From NCBI GenBank assembly GCA_036245525.1, contig BTPG01000002.1, positions 164,234,075 through 164,298,074 of the forward strand: a stretch of DNA of 64,000 nucleotides, in the 5' to 3' direction. Below are positions 42,124 to 51,193 of the stretch, piece after piece. The first letter of the stretch is position 1; every line of letters starts with the position of its first letter. A program made the position numbers and the translations under genes. The notes beneath the pieces were generated by a model. That model searched no databases. It saw only the letters and a list, made by a program, of their open reading frames with translations, and was not told where the DNA came from. This DNA comes from Semisulcospira habei (Eukaryota; Mollusca; Gastropoda; Semisulcospiridae).

Positions 42124-42415
42124 GGGCCAGTTGCATGAGTGAGCTCAGTCCTGCGATAGCCACTAAGCAAGATGATCCGTTATATAGCGGAACACCTTGC
42201 TTAGTGGCTGGCGCAGGACTAGGCTTACTCATTCACTTGGATATAGCGAAGTTCCTTGCTTAGTTTTTGGCGCAGGACTAAGCTCACTCACGCAACAGCG
42301 GAATACCTTGCTTAGTGGCTGGCGCAGGGCTAACCTCATTTATGCAGCTGGGTATAGCGGTGCACCATGCTAAGTGGCTGGCGCAGGACTAGGCTCACTC
42401 ATGCAACTGGCTCCA
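42124..42415. repeat. Family I array: one inverted and four direct units
   Basis: GGCCAGTTGCATGAGTGAGC begins an inverted unit (to about 42180). Four direct units of about 57-60 bp follow, each with ACCTTGCTTAGTGGCTGGCG-like and CAGGACTAAGCTCACTCATG-like sequence, ending in CATGCAACTGGCTCC. The arms of a hairpin element have been tandemly amplified on one side. Confidence 0.82.
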
Positions 42416-42425
42416 GCAGCGTAAA

Positions 42426-42961
42426 ATGTTGGGTCCCAACCTCGGCCAGAGTGACATATAATGCTCAAAAATAGTAAGGTACATTAACTTTTCAGCTCGA
42501 ATTACTACAAGTTCTCAGAATGGGTATAATAAGGGTTAAATCAGTGATTAGCCATCCCATTGGCCTACAATTTTACAACATTGGTTTGACATATAGTGCT
42601 CACATAAAGTAAGGGACGTAATACTGAATTTCAGCTTGAATTACTAAAATGTCGGAAAACGCCTTACATCTGCAAACTGCAGTCACCTTTTGGGTCTGAT
42701 TAATGTTTAAATTTTTTGGCGATATTTTAATAATTTCAGCTAAAAGTAATACATCCTTTACATTATGTGAGCACTATAAGTCACACCAATGTTGTGAAAT
42801 TGTAGGCCAGTGGGAGGGCTAATCACAGATATACCCGTGATTATACCGATTCTGAGGACTTTTAGTAATTCAAGCTGAAAAGTTAATGTACCTTACTATT
42901 TGTGAGCATTATATGTCACTCTGGCCGAGGTTGGGTCAACGCCGAGGTTGTGACCCAACAT
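42426..42961. mobile_element. 536-bp foldback element
   Basis: Left arm from ATGTTGGGTCCCAACCTCGG, right arm ending CGAGGTTGTGACCCAACAT. Arms of about 240 bp are imperfect complements: e.g. TAGTAAGGTACATTAACTTT with AAAGTTAATGTACCTTACTA, and AATTTTACAACATTGG with CCAATGTTGTGAAATT. It starts 11 bases after the family I array. No coding capacity. Confidence 0.88.
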
Positions 42962-43351
42962 AAAAAGCCTCTTGTAGGTCAGAATCAAAGAGACTGGCTT
43001 TCCGTCCGCGTGGATAGCTGAACAATACGCAATCACATGATTTCTCACAGCCAAGTCGTCTGACCTTGAGAGGGAAAGCAGGGGAGATAAGTGGCAGGTA
43101 CTTTCTTATATATCCATTTGGCCGCCCCAAGACCTCCGCGAATGTAAGGCAATTATCTCCCTTGTTCTTCCACCGTATCATTGCCTCCCTTGAAGCCAAA
43201 ACCTGGCGTGGTTTTTTAAGGGAACGAAATGAAAATACCAGAAAATACCAGAGAGGGAATGCGCATGCATCGCCATCACGGATTTGTAGCCTTTACAATT
43301 TAGACGGAAAATGCGGGCAACACTTTGGGTACACAGATGTAGATAGGGCCA

Positions 43352-43392
43352 GCAAAGAGGCAGAGATCCTCATGAAGATTTCCACCTCTTGC
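43352..43392. repeat. Family A core with apex deleted
   Basis: GCAAAGAGGCAGAGATCCTC runs directly into ATGAAGATTTCCACCTCTT; the whole GC clamp is missing. Confidence 0.85.
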
Positions 43393-43506
43393 AGTTTGGC
43401 GTGTTTTTGTGCTGAAGGAGTGTTGTCATTTTTTTCTCGACCTTCTCCGTTGTAAATTGCACGTCCGATCTCAAATAAAGCACAAGGATGCAAATGCGGG
43501 CACCAT

Positions 43507-43570
43507 CAAGAGGCATAGATCCTCATAAGCCCTCGCATATGCGAGGGCTTATGAGGATCTAGGCCTCTTG
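43507..43570. repeat. Family A hairpin core, symmetric variant
   Basis: Apex ATAAGCCCTCGCATATGCGA, perfectly self-complementary; the TAAGCCCTC/GAGGGCTTA changes are on both arms. Confidence 0.92.
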
Positions 43571-43966
43571 CAGATGGCTCTTGTTTTCTGCAAGCCGTGT
43601 GCTCTGTCTTTTTCTCGTGACAATGATTGATAAGGAAGACGGTTGAGGGCAGGAGAAAATCCCAGTCTACTACCTTATCGCTTGTAGTCTTCAAGCATGG
43701 TTGGCAAGCGAAGTCTGGCGTTCATTCATGTAGAAAATGGCTTTATAAGTAGGTCTGCCGTGTGACTGTGCACGTCTGACTGGAAATAGTTGACGGGAAA
43801 TAGTACTATGATTTACATGACCCCCCCCCCCCCCCAAACCCCCCACCCCCAGCCCCCCCATCCCCCGCCCCCTTCTGTCTTGACCCCATCCTTTCCCGAC
43901 CTCCACCCCGTTAACAAACCGCCCTCTCCCCAACCCCACCCCACCACCAACACCCTAACTTCGCTC

Positions 43967-44133
43967 TCGATCAGCCACAGTCAGTGAAATTCTAGTTGAT
44001 GAAAGATCTCAAAGAAAGTCATGGTGACACCTCCAAACGCTCCAGCACCAACACATCTAACGTCTCGATCAGCCACAGTCAGTGAAATTCTAGTTGATGA
44101 AAGATCTCAAAGAAAGTCATGGTGACACCTGCA
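43967..44133. repeat. Direct duplication of about 70 bp
   Basis: TCTCGATCAGCCACAGTCAG through GAAAGTCATGGTGACACCT occurs twice, about 96 bases apart, with no visible difference. Confidence 0.92.
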
Positions 44134-44339
44134 AGATGTCAGAAAACAATCAAGGAAGGAAGGGTCAAACGCGAGTTTTTTTTCAACATTTCATACCACA
44201 AATCATCAATCATTGCCCCAACCGCAAATGTGAAATTTAATGCAAGTCACCAATGATTTCGTTAGGCGTGTCAGAAGTCAAGGTTTCCAATATACGGCTG
44301 TAATATCTACGATTAACTAACAGTCCAACTGAGTACTCA

Positions 44340-44419
44340 TCAACTCATCGAAAAAAGCACCGCATCAATAGCTGCGACACTTCCGCAGCTATTGATGCGG
44401 AGCACCCTGATCGAGTCAA
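44340..44419. mobile_element. Family G-like foldback flanked by TCAA
   Basis: TCAA-CTCATCGAAAAAAGCA to CACCCTGATCGAG-TCAA; arms CCGCATCAATAGCTGCG / CGCAGCTATTGATGCGG. The 4-bp duplication is TCAA on both sides. The LINE inserted 39 bases to its right. Confidence 0.83.
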
Positions 44420-44457
44420 CGGCCGAACAAAAAGCACGTACTGAAAATGCTCCCAGT

Positions 44458-44470
44458 GTAAACAGTCAAC
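44458..44470. repeat. Left target-site duplication of the LINE
   Basis: GTAAACAGTCAAC, repeated exactly at 47773-47785 on the other side of the LINE. It fixes the 5' end of the element at 44471. Confidence 0.88.
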
Positions 44471-44748
44471 CTCGCGCTGGGACCATACGGCGTTGAGGCG
44501 CGTCCCCTGGGTGGTGGATAGGGGGTCCCTCGTGAGAGGGGTGCACCGAATGAAATAAGGTGCCGTGAACCAACATGGTCTAAGGGAAGGTGACCCCGAC
44601 AGAAAACCCCTGGTCCTCCTAGTAAGGGGGTTGGGCGTGGGGGTAGCTTCCCCACCCTGCAAAAAAGGAAATAGCTACAAAAACGCAGACGAAAAGACTA
44701 ACAGTAATTCCTTTCCTGGAGGAGGAAGGTTCTTCTACTAGAAGACTT

Positions 44749-46239
44749 ATGACGTCCTGTGGTGAAAGCCGGAAGTCTTCGGAAGCCACAGGACCGAGCC
44801 GCCTCTCTCTATCCAGGGATACAACCATGGGCACATGGAACGTCAAGACCATGTACCAGAGCGGCAAGGCCGCCCAGATAGCAGCGGAAATGCAAAAGTA
44901 CAACCTTTCCCTGCTAGGCATCAGTGAAGCCAGATGGACGCAGTCTGGCCAGAAAAGGCTGTTAAGTGGGGAGATGATTCTGTATTCAGGTCATGAAGAG
45001 GAGAATGCCCCCCATACAGAAGGTGTAGCACTCATGCTGTCACCAGTGGCACAGAGAGCGCTGATGGGCTGGGAACCTCTTGGGCCAAGAATTATAACAG
45101 CAGCCTTTAGAACCAAGAAAAAGCTCAAGCTGAACGTCATCCAGTGTTATGCGCCCACCAATGACAGTGACGAGGAAGAGAAAAAAGAGTTCTACGACCG
45201 ACTCCAGAGTGCCGTGGACAAATGTGCGGAGCGAGACATCACCATCGTGATGGGCGATTTTAATGCCAAAATAGGGGAGGACAACACCGGATATGAAGAG
45301 GTGATGGGGAGACAGGGACTAGGCTCGGAGATGAGTGAGAACGGGGAGAGGTTTGTAGACTTTTGTGCTCTAAACCGACTTGTCATTGGAGGCAGCATCT
45401 TCCCACACAGAAGAATACACAAAGCAACTTGGGTCTCACCTGACCATACAACAGAGAACCAAATAGACCATATCTGCATTAGCAAGAAATTTAGAAGATC
45501 CCTTCAAGATGTTCGAGTGAGGAGGGGAGCAGATGTCGCCTCAGACCACCATCTGCTTACCTTAAGAATGAAGCTCAAGCTAAAGAAAAGCCGCACAGAG
45601 ACAACAAGAAGACAGCGCTATAATGTAGGCCTCCTGAGAGAAACTGGAGTTAGAGAAGAGTTCAAACTGGTGCTGTCCAACCGGTTTCAAGCGCTACAGG
45701 AGCTAGTAAATGAAGAGGAGGCGGTCACCACAGAGCAGCAGTGGAAGGCAGTTAGAGAGGCGCTGAACTCAACCTGCAAAGACACTGTAGGGTTCAGGAA
45801 ACACCACCACAAGGACTGGCTGTCGGCACAGACCTTGAAGAAGATAGAAGCGAGGAAGCAGAAGAAAGCAGCGGTCAACAACAGTCGCACGAGAGCAGCC
45901 AAAGTAAGGGCACAGGGGGAATACTCGGAAGCCAACCGCGAGGTGAAGAGGAGTATCAGGGCAGACAAGAGGGCCTACACAGACAGCCTGGCAGCAGAGG
46001 CAGAAAAGGCAACAGGCAGCGGCAACAAGAAACAGCTCTACGACATTACCAGAAGATTGTCGGGTAAGTATGGCCATACAGAAAGACCAGTAAAAGACAA
46101 AGAAGGCAAGCCTATTGCAGACAGAGCAGACCAACTCGACAGATGGGCCGAGTATTTTGAAGAGTTACTGAACAGACCTAGCCCACCCGACCCCCCCCGA
46201 CATCCAGCCGGCAGAGACCGACCTACCCATCAGCTGTGA
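44749..46239 (+). CDS. LINE endonuclease region (APE-like) and N-terminal half of the polyprotein
   Basis: A 496-residue frame whose N-terminal part is an exonuclease/endonuclease/phosphatase (AP-endonuclease-like) domain. This enzyme nicks target DNA to prime reverse transcription. Visible active-site motifs are WNVKTM (about 30-35), SEARW with the catalytic Glu (about 59-63), YAPTND (about 134-139), GDFNAKIG (about 169-176) and SDHH (about 265-268). The first Met is used here, but the Met at residue 27 just before GTWNVK is an equally good start and matches the usual beginning of such proteins. Residues about 270-480 are a basic, coiled-coil-like linker. The last 16 or so residues are out of frame: the natural continuation lies one frame over, after the C-run at 46190-46197. 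Related host annotations are often named craniofacial development protein 2-like, which is a retroelement artefact. Confidence 0.88.
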   Translation: MTSCGESRKSSEATGPSRLSLSRDTTMGTWNVKTMYQSGKAAQIAAEMQKYNLSLLGISEARWTQSGQKRLLSGEMILYSGHEEENAPHTEGVALMLSPVAQRALMGWEPLGPRIITAAFRTKKKLKLNVIQCYAPTNDSDEEEKKEFYDRLQSAVDKCAERDITIVMGDFNAKIGEDNTGYEEVMGRQGLGSEMSENGERFVDFCALNRLVIGGSIFPHRRIHKATWVSPDHTTENQIDHICISKKFRRSLQDVRVRRGADVASDHHLLTLRMKLKLKKSRTETTRRQRYNVGLLRETGVREEFKLVLSNRFQALQELVNEEEAVTTEQQWKAVREALNSTCKDTVGFRKHHHKDWLSAQTLKKIEARKQKKAAVNNSRTRAAKVRAQGEYSEANREVKRSIRADKRAYTDSLAAEAEKATGSGNKKQLYDITRRLSGKYGHTERPVKDKEGKPIADRADQLDRWAEYFEELLNRPSPPDPPRHPAGRDRPTHQL

Positions 46240-46270
46240 CAGACCCAGCCGGGAAGAGATCAGAAAAGCA

Positions 46271-47764
46271 GTGGCATTTTTGAAGAATGGCAAGGCGGCA
46301 GGGCCAGATGGCATCCCAGCGGAGTCTCTGAAAGCAGACCTAGAGACAACAGTTGAGATGCTGTACCCACTGTTTGGAAAGATCTGGGAAGAGGAGGTGA
46401 TGCCAGCTGACTGGAAGGAGGGGTACCTAATCAAGCTTCCCAAGAAAGGCGACCTCAGCAAGTGTTCCAACTACAGAGGAATCACCTTGCTGTCAGTACC
46501 AGGAAAGGTCTTCAACAGGATCATCCTAGAGAGAATGAAGAGCTCCGTTGACCCCCAGCTGAGAGACCAGCAAGCAGGATTCAGGAAGAACCGATCATGT
46601 ACAGACCAGATCGCCACTCTCCGCATCATCGTGGAACAGTCTCTGGAGTGGAGCTCCCCGCTGTACGTCAACTTTGTGGATTATGAGAAAGCATTTGACA
46701 GTGTGGACCGAGAGACTCTGTGGAAACTCCTACGACACTACGGTGTACCCACAAAGCTCGTCCGCCTGATCAAGAGCAGCTATGATGGCATGACATGTCG
46801 CGTGATCCACGAAGGGCAGTTCACCAGAGAGCTCCAGGTCAGAACTGGTGTCAGGCAGGGGTGTCTGCTGTCTCCGTTCCTCTTCCTACTGGCCATAGAC
46901 TGGGTCATGAAGATGACCACAGAGCACAGACGAAGTGGAATACAGTGGACACTGTGGACACAGCTTGACGACCTCGATTTTGCAGACGACTTGGCATTAC
47001 TGTCCCACACTCATCAACAAATGCAGGACAAGACCACGAGGCTTGCTGACATCTCGTCCCAAGTGGGCCTCACCATTCACAAACAGAAAACAAAGACAAT
47101 GAGGCTGAACACAACCAGGGAAGAACCAGTCTTGCTTGCTGGCACCCCGTTGGAGGAGGTGGAGTCCTTCACCTATCTCGGGAGCATCATAGACAAAAAA
47201 GGCGGCACTGATGCAGATGTCAGAGCACGAATCGGTAAAGCCAGAGCAGCCTTTCTCCAGTTGAAAAAAGTGTGGAGTTCCAGAGAGCTGTCACAACACA
47301 CCAAAGTCCGGATTTTCAACTCCAATGTAAAAGCAGTTCTCCTATATGGAGCAGAGACATGGAGATTGACAAAAACCACAGTCAACAGAGTACAGACCTT
47401 CATGAACAGTTGCCTTAGAAGAATTTTGAAAATCCACTGGCCAGAGAAGATCAGCAACGTCAGACTCTGGGAGAGAACAGAGCAGATAACAGCAGAGAAT
47501 GAAATTGGGCGAAGAAGATGGGGATGGATCGGTCACAGTCTGAGAAAGCCAGCTTCCAGTATCACTAGGCAGGCATTGTCATGGAACCCCCAGGGAAAGA
47601 GGAAAAGAGGTAGGCCGAGAAACTCCTGGCGTCGAGACCTCCAAGCAGACATCAAGAGACTGGGAACCACCTGGAGTAGAATCGAAGGAGAAGCACAGGA
47701 CAGGAGTTGCTGGAGGTCTCTCGTCGACGGCCTATACCCGGGTAGGGGTGACAGGCGTAAGTAA
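46271..47764 (+). CDS. LINE reverse transcriptase and C-terminal region
   Basis: A 497-residue frame carrying a LINE-type reverse transcriptase. Motifs in order: GPDGIPAE (about 11-18), NYRGITLL (about 67-74), QAGFRKNRSC (about 101-110), motif A FVDYEKAFDSVDR (about 135-147), motif B GVRQGCLLSPF (about 193-203), and motif C FADD (about 237-240; FADD rather than YADD is common in LINEs). The C-terminal 130 residues contain the IGHSLRKP and GKRKRGRPRNSWRRDL segments typical of this LINE group. The Met at 46271 is only the first Met in this frame. The frame is open upstream to the C-run and is the +1-shifted continuation of the endonuclease frame, so the ancestral product was a single polyprotein. 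The frame ends just before the TAAG tail. Confidence 0.9.
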   Translation: MAFLKNGKAAGPDGIPAESLKADLETTVEMLYPLFGKIWEEEVMPADWKEGYLIKLPKKGDLSKCSNYRGITLLSVPGKVFNRIILERMKSSVDPQLRDQQAGFRKNRSCTDQIATLRIIVEQSLEWSSPLYVNFVDYEKAFDSVDRETLWKLLRHYGVPTKLVRLIKSSYDGMTCRVIHEGQFTRELQVRTGVRQGCLLSPFLFLLAIDWVMKMTTEHRRSGIQWTLWTQLDDLDFADDLALLSHTHQQMQDKTTRLADISSQVGLTIHKQKTKTMRLNTTREEPVLLAGTPLEEVESFTYLGSIIDKKGGTDADVRARIGKARAAFLQLKKVWSSRELSQHTKVRIFNSNVKAVLLYGAETWRLTKTTVNRVQTFMNSCLRRILKIHWPEKISNVRLWERTEQITAENEIGRRRWGWIGHSLRKPASSITRQALSWNPQGKRKRGRPRNSWRRDLQADIKRLGTTWSRIEGEAQDRSCWRSLVDGLYPGRGDRRK

Positions 47765-47772
47765 GTAAGTAA

Positions 47773-47785
47773 GTAAACAGTCAAC
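47773..47785. repeat. Right target-site duplication of the LINE
   Basis: GTAAACAGTCAAC directly after the (TAAG)n tail. The leading GTAA could be tail, so the unambiguous duplication is the last 9-10 bases. Confidence 0.86.
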
Positions 47786-48306
47786 ACTACAAAGTGCCAA
47801 AGTGCGCGCATCCCCTTCAAGACTAAAATGTGCTTACGTTTGTAATACAGGTTTACTTTGGTCATTGTTGGTAGAACTTCTTTATAGTTCGCTTCCACTC
47901 CTTGAAACTTTAGGATCTCAAAAAGCAAAGTGTGCAAAGAAAAAAACTATATACGATGTATCTGAAAAAAGAGCAGGGCAACTCGGCTAGCAATCGCATT
48001 ACATTTTTTTAGACGTCCTAACAACGCCAAGCATCAGTTTTCATCTGTAAGAAGCAGAGATTCTCATGAAACACTGCGGCTGTATGGGCTCATGGGAATC
48101 TATGCTTCTTATGGAAGGGCCGCGCGGTGGTCCTCTCTGCATCTCAGATTGAGGAGGTTAGGAGGGCTTTGATCCTGTGATTATTCCTCGCATGAATTCT
48201 TAGTTGTGAGTTGTTTTTGTGTTTTGCTTTCAGCCTGCACATGATGCATCAGTGTCTAATGTTTTTCTTCTCACATCGATTTTTCGGCCTACTCTTTTGA
48301 CCCAAC
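47786..48306. other. Unassigned stretch right of the LINE
   Basis: An eroded A hairpin at 48047-48110; otherwise no recognised feature. Confidence 0.5.
48047..48110. repeat. Family A hairpin, eroded
   Basis: GTAAGAAGCAGAGATTCTCA / ATGGGAATCTATGCTTCTTA. Confidence 0.8.
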
Positions 48307-48386
48307 TTAACCCTTACGCTTCCAGAACAAAACTGCTCAGGTTTTGAACACGTCCTTTGTTCATCACTCCACAGTCGCGAGAAATG

Positions 48387-48479
48387 GATCGTGCATAAGA
48401 CTCACGGGTAGCGGCTGATTAGCTTGGCGCCCAGGCGCCAAGCTAATCAGCCACTACCCGTGAGCTTTCACTGTCGATC
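48387..48479. repeat. Family B hairpin, divergent symmetric copy
   Basis: Arms CACGGGTAGCGGCTGATTAG / CTAATCAGCCACTACCCGTG around GCTTGGCGCCCAGGCGCC. A TTAACCCTTACGCTTCCAG end lies at 48307; the right end is not clear. Confidence 0.85.
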
Positions 48480-49029
48480 ATGTCTTGCAGTTGCCACTGA
48501 AAGTGGGAGAGATAAACAGATTAGCCTCTGAGCATTTGTGTAGTAAAAAATAAAAAGTGTGAAGGCAATTTGCTGCACGCGCAGCTTTGTTTGTTCAAAT
48601 GTCGAAAAGTAAACATATGTATTACCAGTCAGAGAAACACTGTTCAGAGGAACGAACTTGAAAGTCCGAGTGAAAGTTTCTGGCACGCCTTCTAGCGATT
48701 TGGCGTGCGATTTACAATGCAATGCACGAGAGCACGCGTATGTAATTGGGAATAGCTCATTTCCAGCAGACAGTGCATGTTAAATGGGGTGTTGTGTTTA
48801 TTTTGTGTTAGTGCTGATAATGGATTCGTGTGTTTCGAAAATTAGATGACATTCAGGGTTAAATGTACATTTTTTTTAAGAACTGATTTTTTTTTTTAGG
48901 AACAAAATCTTGTCTCGTGCTTTAACCTATTTAATGCCACGGATCGTACACTGTACGTCTGAAATCTGTGTGAATTCAACGCGAAAGAGCTCCAGTCGTC
49001 CCATGAACAATTGATGCACAGCGGTTACA

Positions 49030-49061
49030 GCAAGAGGCATAGATCCTCATGGGCCCCCGCA
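49030..49061. repeat. Orphan left arm of family A
   Basis: GCAAGAGGCATAGATCCTCA plus half the clamp, ending in the apex GCAA, then broken by the start of the palindrome at 49063. Confidence 0.85.
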
Positions 49062-49062
49062 A

Positions 49063-49146
49063 CACACTACTGCAAGAGGTATAGATTCTCATGAGCCCTC
49101 GCAATTGTGGGGGCTCATGAGGATCTATACCTCTTGCAGTAGTGTG
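49063..49146. repeat. Extended palindrome in a family A core
   Basis: CACACTACTGCAAGAGGTAT pairs perfectly with ATACCTCTTGCAGTAGTGTG. The last 10 or so bases on the right are ordinary right-flank sequence, so the palindrome has been copied outward past the normal arm boundary. Confidence 0.9.
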
Positions 49147-49431
49147 AAGTCCATTTTCTTCTCGTTCAGAAGACACACCGTGTTCCGTGACGCACTAAAA
49201 CTGTCAGCCGCTTATAACAAAAATCAGATATAACAAACCGCCGTCTGACACAACAGCACTTTTTCTCAGAGGTCTCAAAAGGCACGCTTTCTATGTACAT
49301 TATTTTCGCTTATTACAAACTTCGGATTTAACAACAACAAAAAAATGACTTTCCTGGCGCTGTGTTATATTAGAAGTTTAGTTACTGTAAGCCTATTTCA
49401 TTGTGAGAAGACTGGCAACAGTAACCGATCG

Positions 49432-49433
<2 letters not shown>

Positions 49434-49511
<78 letters not shown>
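49434..49511. repeat. (CA)n microsatellite
   Basis: About 39 uninterrupted CA units. Confidence 0.96.
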
Positions 49512-49513
<2 letters not shown>

Positions 49514-49599
49514 CTTTTTTTCCCTCAGATACGTCAATGACTAAAAGTATAATTCTATTACTATATAGTTAACAGGCTTATGCTAAAAGACACCCAATT

Positions 49600-49666
49600 G
49601 CAAAGAGGCATAAATCCTCATGAGCCCCCGCATCCGCGGGGGTTCACGAGTATCTATACCTCTTTG
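49600..49666. repeat. Family A hairpin core
   Basis: CAAAGAGGCATAAATCCTCA with apex CCCCCGCATCCGCGGGGG and right arm ATCTATACCTCTTTG; the CAAAG/CTTTG ends are paired. Confidence 0.87.
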
Positions 49667-49754
49667 TTGGCCTCATTCACATCGCTGCTCCTTCTTCGGC
49701 CAAGGTTAGAGACTTACTCCTCGGTGTTGCGTATCATCGGTGGCATACGCTATA

Positions 49755-49865
49755 CCCAGTCAGCAAAAAGGCTCTAGCGTCGACATCGGCTGCTGTTGGC
49801 CCGCACACTATCGTGCGGGGTTAAACAGCGGCCGACGTCGGCCCGAAGGCACTTTGCTAACTGGG
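49755..49865. repeat. Family H palindrome, long form
   Basis: CCCAGTCAGCAAAAAGGCTC, CGACATCGGCTGCTGTTGGC, CCGCACACTATCGTGCGG, then the complements ending CACTTTGCTAACTGGG. The longest intact H copy; the CCCAGTNAGCAAA ends define its boundaries. Confidence 0.85.
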
Positions 49866-50069
49866 ATAGAGGAGGTGTACATTCGATGCTTTTGTCTTCT
49901 GATTAGTACTAGAGAAGTGAAAGGGTAGATAGTATTTAGTATGGATGCCAATCCAGACACCATTCTGTCAGCAGCAAACTTGGAGAGCTTCCCAGTCGAG
50001 AGAATAAGCTTCTCTAGTGTCTATGTAGGTCTCTGACAGACGGGCGTAAATGGTGCTGATAACTACACA

Positions 50070-50132
50070 GCAAGAGGCATAGATTCGCATGAGTCTTGCT
50101 GGTGCAAGGGCTTATGTGAATCTATGTCTTTG
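50070..50132. repeat. Family A hairpin, eroded
   Basis: GCAAGAGGCATAGATTCGCA / ATGTGAATCTATGTCTTTG. Confidence 0.78.
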
Positions 50133-50235
50133 ACATGGTACTTTTTGGTCCTCGCTGAAACTCACAATGAAGTCTGCAGATTGTCTACTTTGGTCTTCAG
50201 TCAGATAGATGTAAATGAAGCGGATAATTGAAGAA

Positions 50236-50300
50236 CAAGAGGCGTAAATTCTCACGAACCTTTGTGAATGCAATGATTCGTGCGAATCTGTGCTTCTTGC
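50236..50300. repeat. Family A hairpin, divergent
   Basis: CAAGAGGCGTAAATTCTCAC / GTGCGAATCTGTGCTTCTTG, clamp replaced by CTTTGTGAATGCAATG. Confidence 0.78.
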
Positions 50301-50424
50301 AAATGATAACTTTAAGGTCTTCACCGATGTAAATGAAACCACGCTGATAAAAACTGAAACAAATGTGACACAGAAAAATATTTGCGTCTGATATCTCCAA
50401 ACGCAGCACGGACACCGCCACGGC

Positions 50425-50457
50425 CTGCCGGGGCTCATGAGGATCTATGTCTTATGT
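50425..50457. repeat. Single right arm of family A
   Basis: TGCCGGGGCTCATGAGGATC without partner. Confidence 0.7.
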
Positions 50458-50762
50458 AGATGAACAAGACTGAATGCTTGCCTGTAGAGAATCCGTACGA
50501 ATATCGCCAATCTGTCAGTTCTTTTACATGGGCACCGATAATGATGCGGGCGCTCTCACAAGGCCGTAGAGTGATATCTGATGTGAGATCATCTGAGAGC
50601 AGCCGTGAAGCCCTTTGTAATAAACTGCTCAGTCTTGAAACACTACAAAAAGAGATGGATCGGTCGTGAAAATTTAACCCCCAGCCTGGCGCAGATTGTG
50701 TTTTTGAATTCCACACTGAAGAGCCTCAGCCGTGCCAGGAACATGGAGTCAAAGTGGTGTAG

Positions 50763-50827
50763 GCAAGAGGCAAAGATCCTCATGAGCCCCCGCAACTGCG
50801 GGGGCTCATGCGGATCTTTGCCTCTTG
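50763..50827. repeat. Family A hairpin core, symmetric variant
   Basis: Arms GCAAGAGGCAAAGATCCTCA / TGCGGATCTTTGCCTCTTG; the CAAAGATC/GATCTTTG change is on both arms. A (GT)n microsatellite starts 3' of it. Confidence 0.9.
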
Positions 50828-50829
50828 AA

Positions 50830-50890
<61 letters not shown>
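50830..50890. repeat. (GT)n microsatellite
   Basis: About 30 pure GT units directly after the right arm of the A core at 50763-50827. Confidence 0.95.
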
Positions 50891-50893
<3 letters not shown>

Positions 50894-51085
50894 GCACTCT
50901 GTGTTTCGACAGGTGAGGGGTTAGGGGTAGTTCATGAAGAACTTGCTGCAAGTGGTCGGAAACCTATGCTGGCACTACCCGTTATAGCTCCAGAACTTAC
51001 CAGGAGCCAAGACACCGGCTGTGCGGCTTGCTGCTTTCATTCTTGTCAGTGCTAATAACGCAAAACTATAGTTACATGACTTTAT

Positions 51086-51150
51086 GCAAGAGGCATAGAT
51101 CCTTATGAGCTCCTGCAGGTTGCAGAGGTTCACGAGGATCTATGTATCTT
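51086..51150. repeat. Family A hairpin, eroded
   Basis: GCAAGAGGCATAGATCCTTA / ACGAGGATCTATGTATCTT. Confidence 0.8.
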
Positions 51151-51193
51151 CTCTTGAAAGAATCACGCCATGGATTTAGAGATAGTGTAGATG

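Larger units (their letters stand above)
44471..47772 (+). mobile_element. Full-length non-LTR retrotransposon (APE-type LINE, RTE-like or related clade)
   Basis: A complete LINE insertion of about 3.3 kb. It has a GC-rich 5' leader of about 280 bases, an endonuclease reading frame, a reverse-transcriptase reading frame, and a short (TAAG)n tail at 47759-47772. The 13-mer GTAAACAGTCAAC occurs immediately before it (44458-44470) and after it (47773-47785), which is a target-site duplication of the kind left by target-primed reverse transcription; the first GTAA could also belong to the tail. No poly(A) tail is present. The clade is inferred from protein style and short tandem tail and was not confirmed by a tree. 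A one-base frame break near 46190-46197 probably inactivates this copy. Confidence 0.9.
48922..49176 (+). mobile_element. Family A MITE with rearranged core
   Basis: Starts TTTAACCTATTTAATGCCAC; the left flank matches the 12.2-kb copy (GATCGTACACTGTACGTC, GAAATCTGTGTGAATTCAAC). A left arm at 49030-49061 is followed by a second, longer palindrome at 49063-49146 that extends into right-flank sequence. Confidence 0.8.

Noticed and set aside
43066..43455. 129-residue plus frame and overlapping minus frame
   Set aside because: No recognisable domain, ends inside a truncated A hairpin, and both strands are open by chance.
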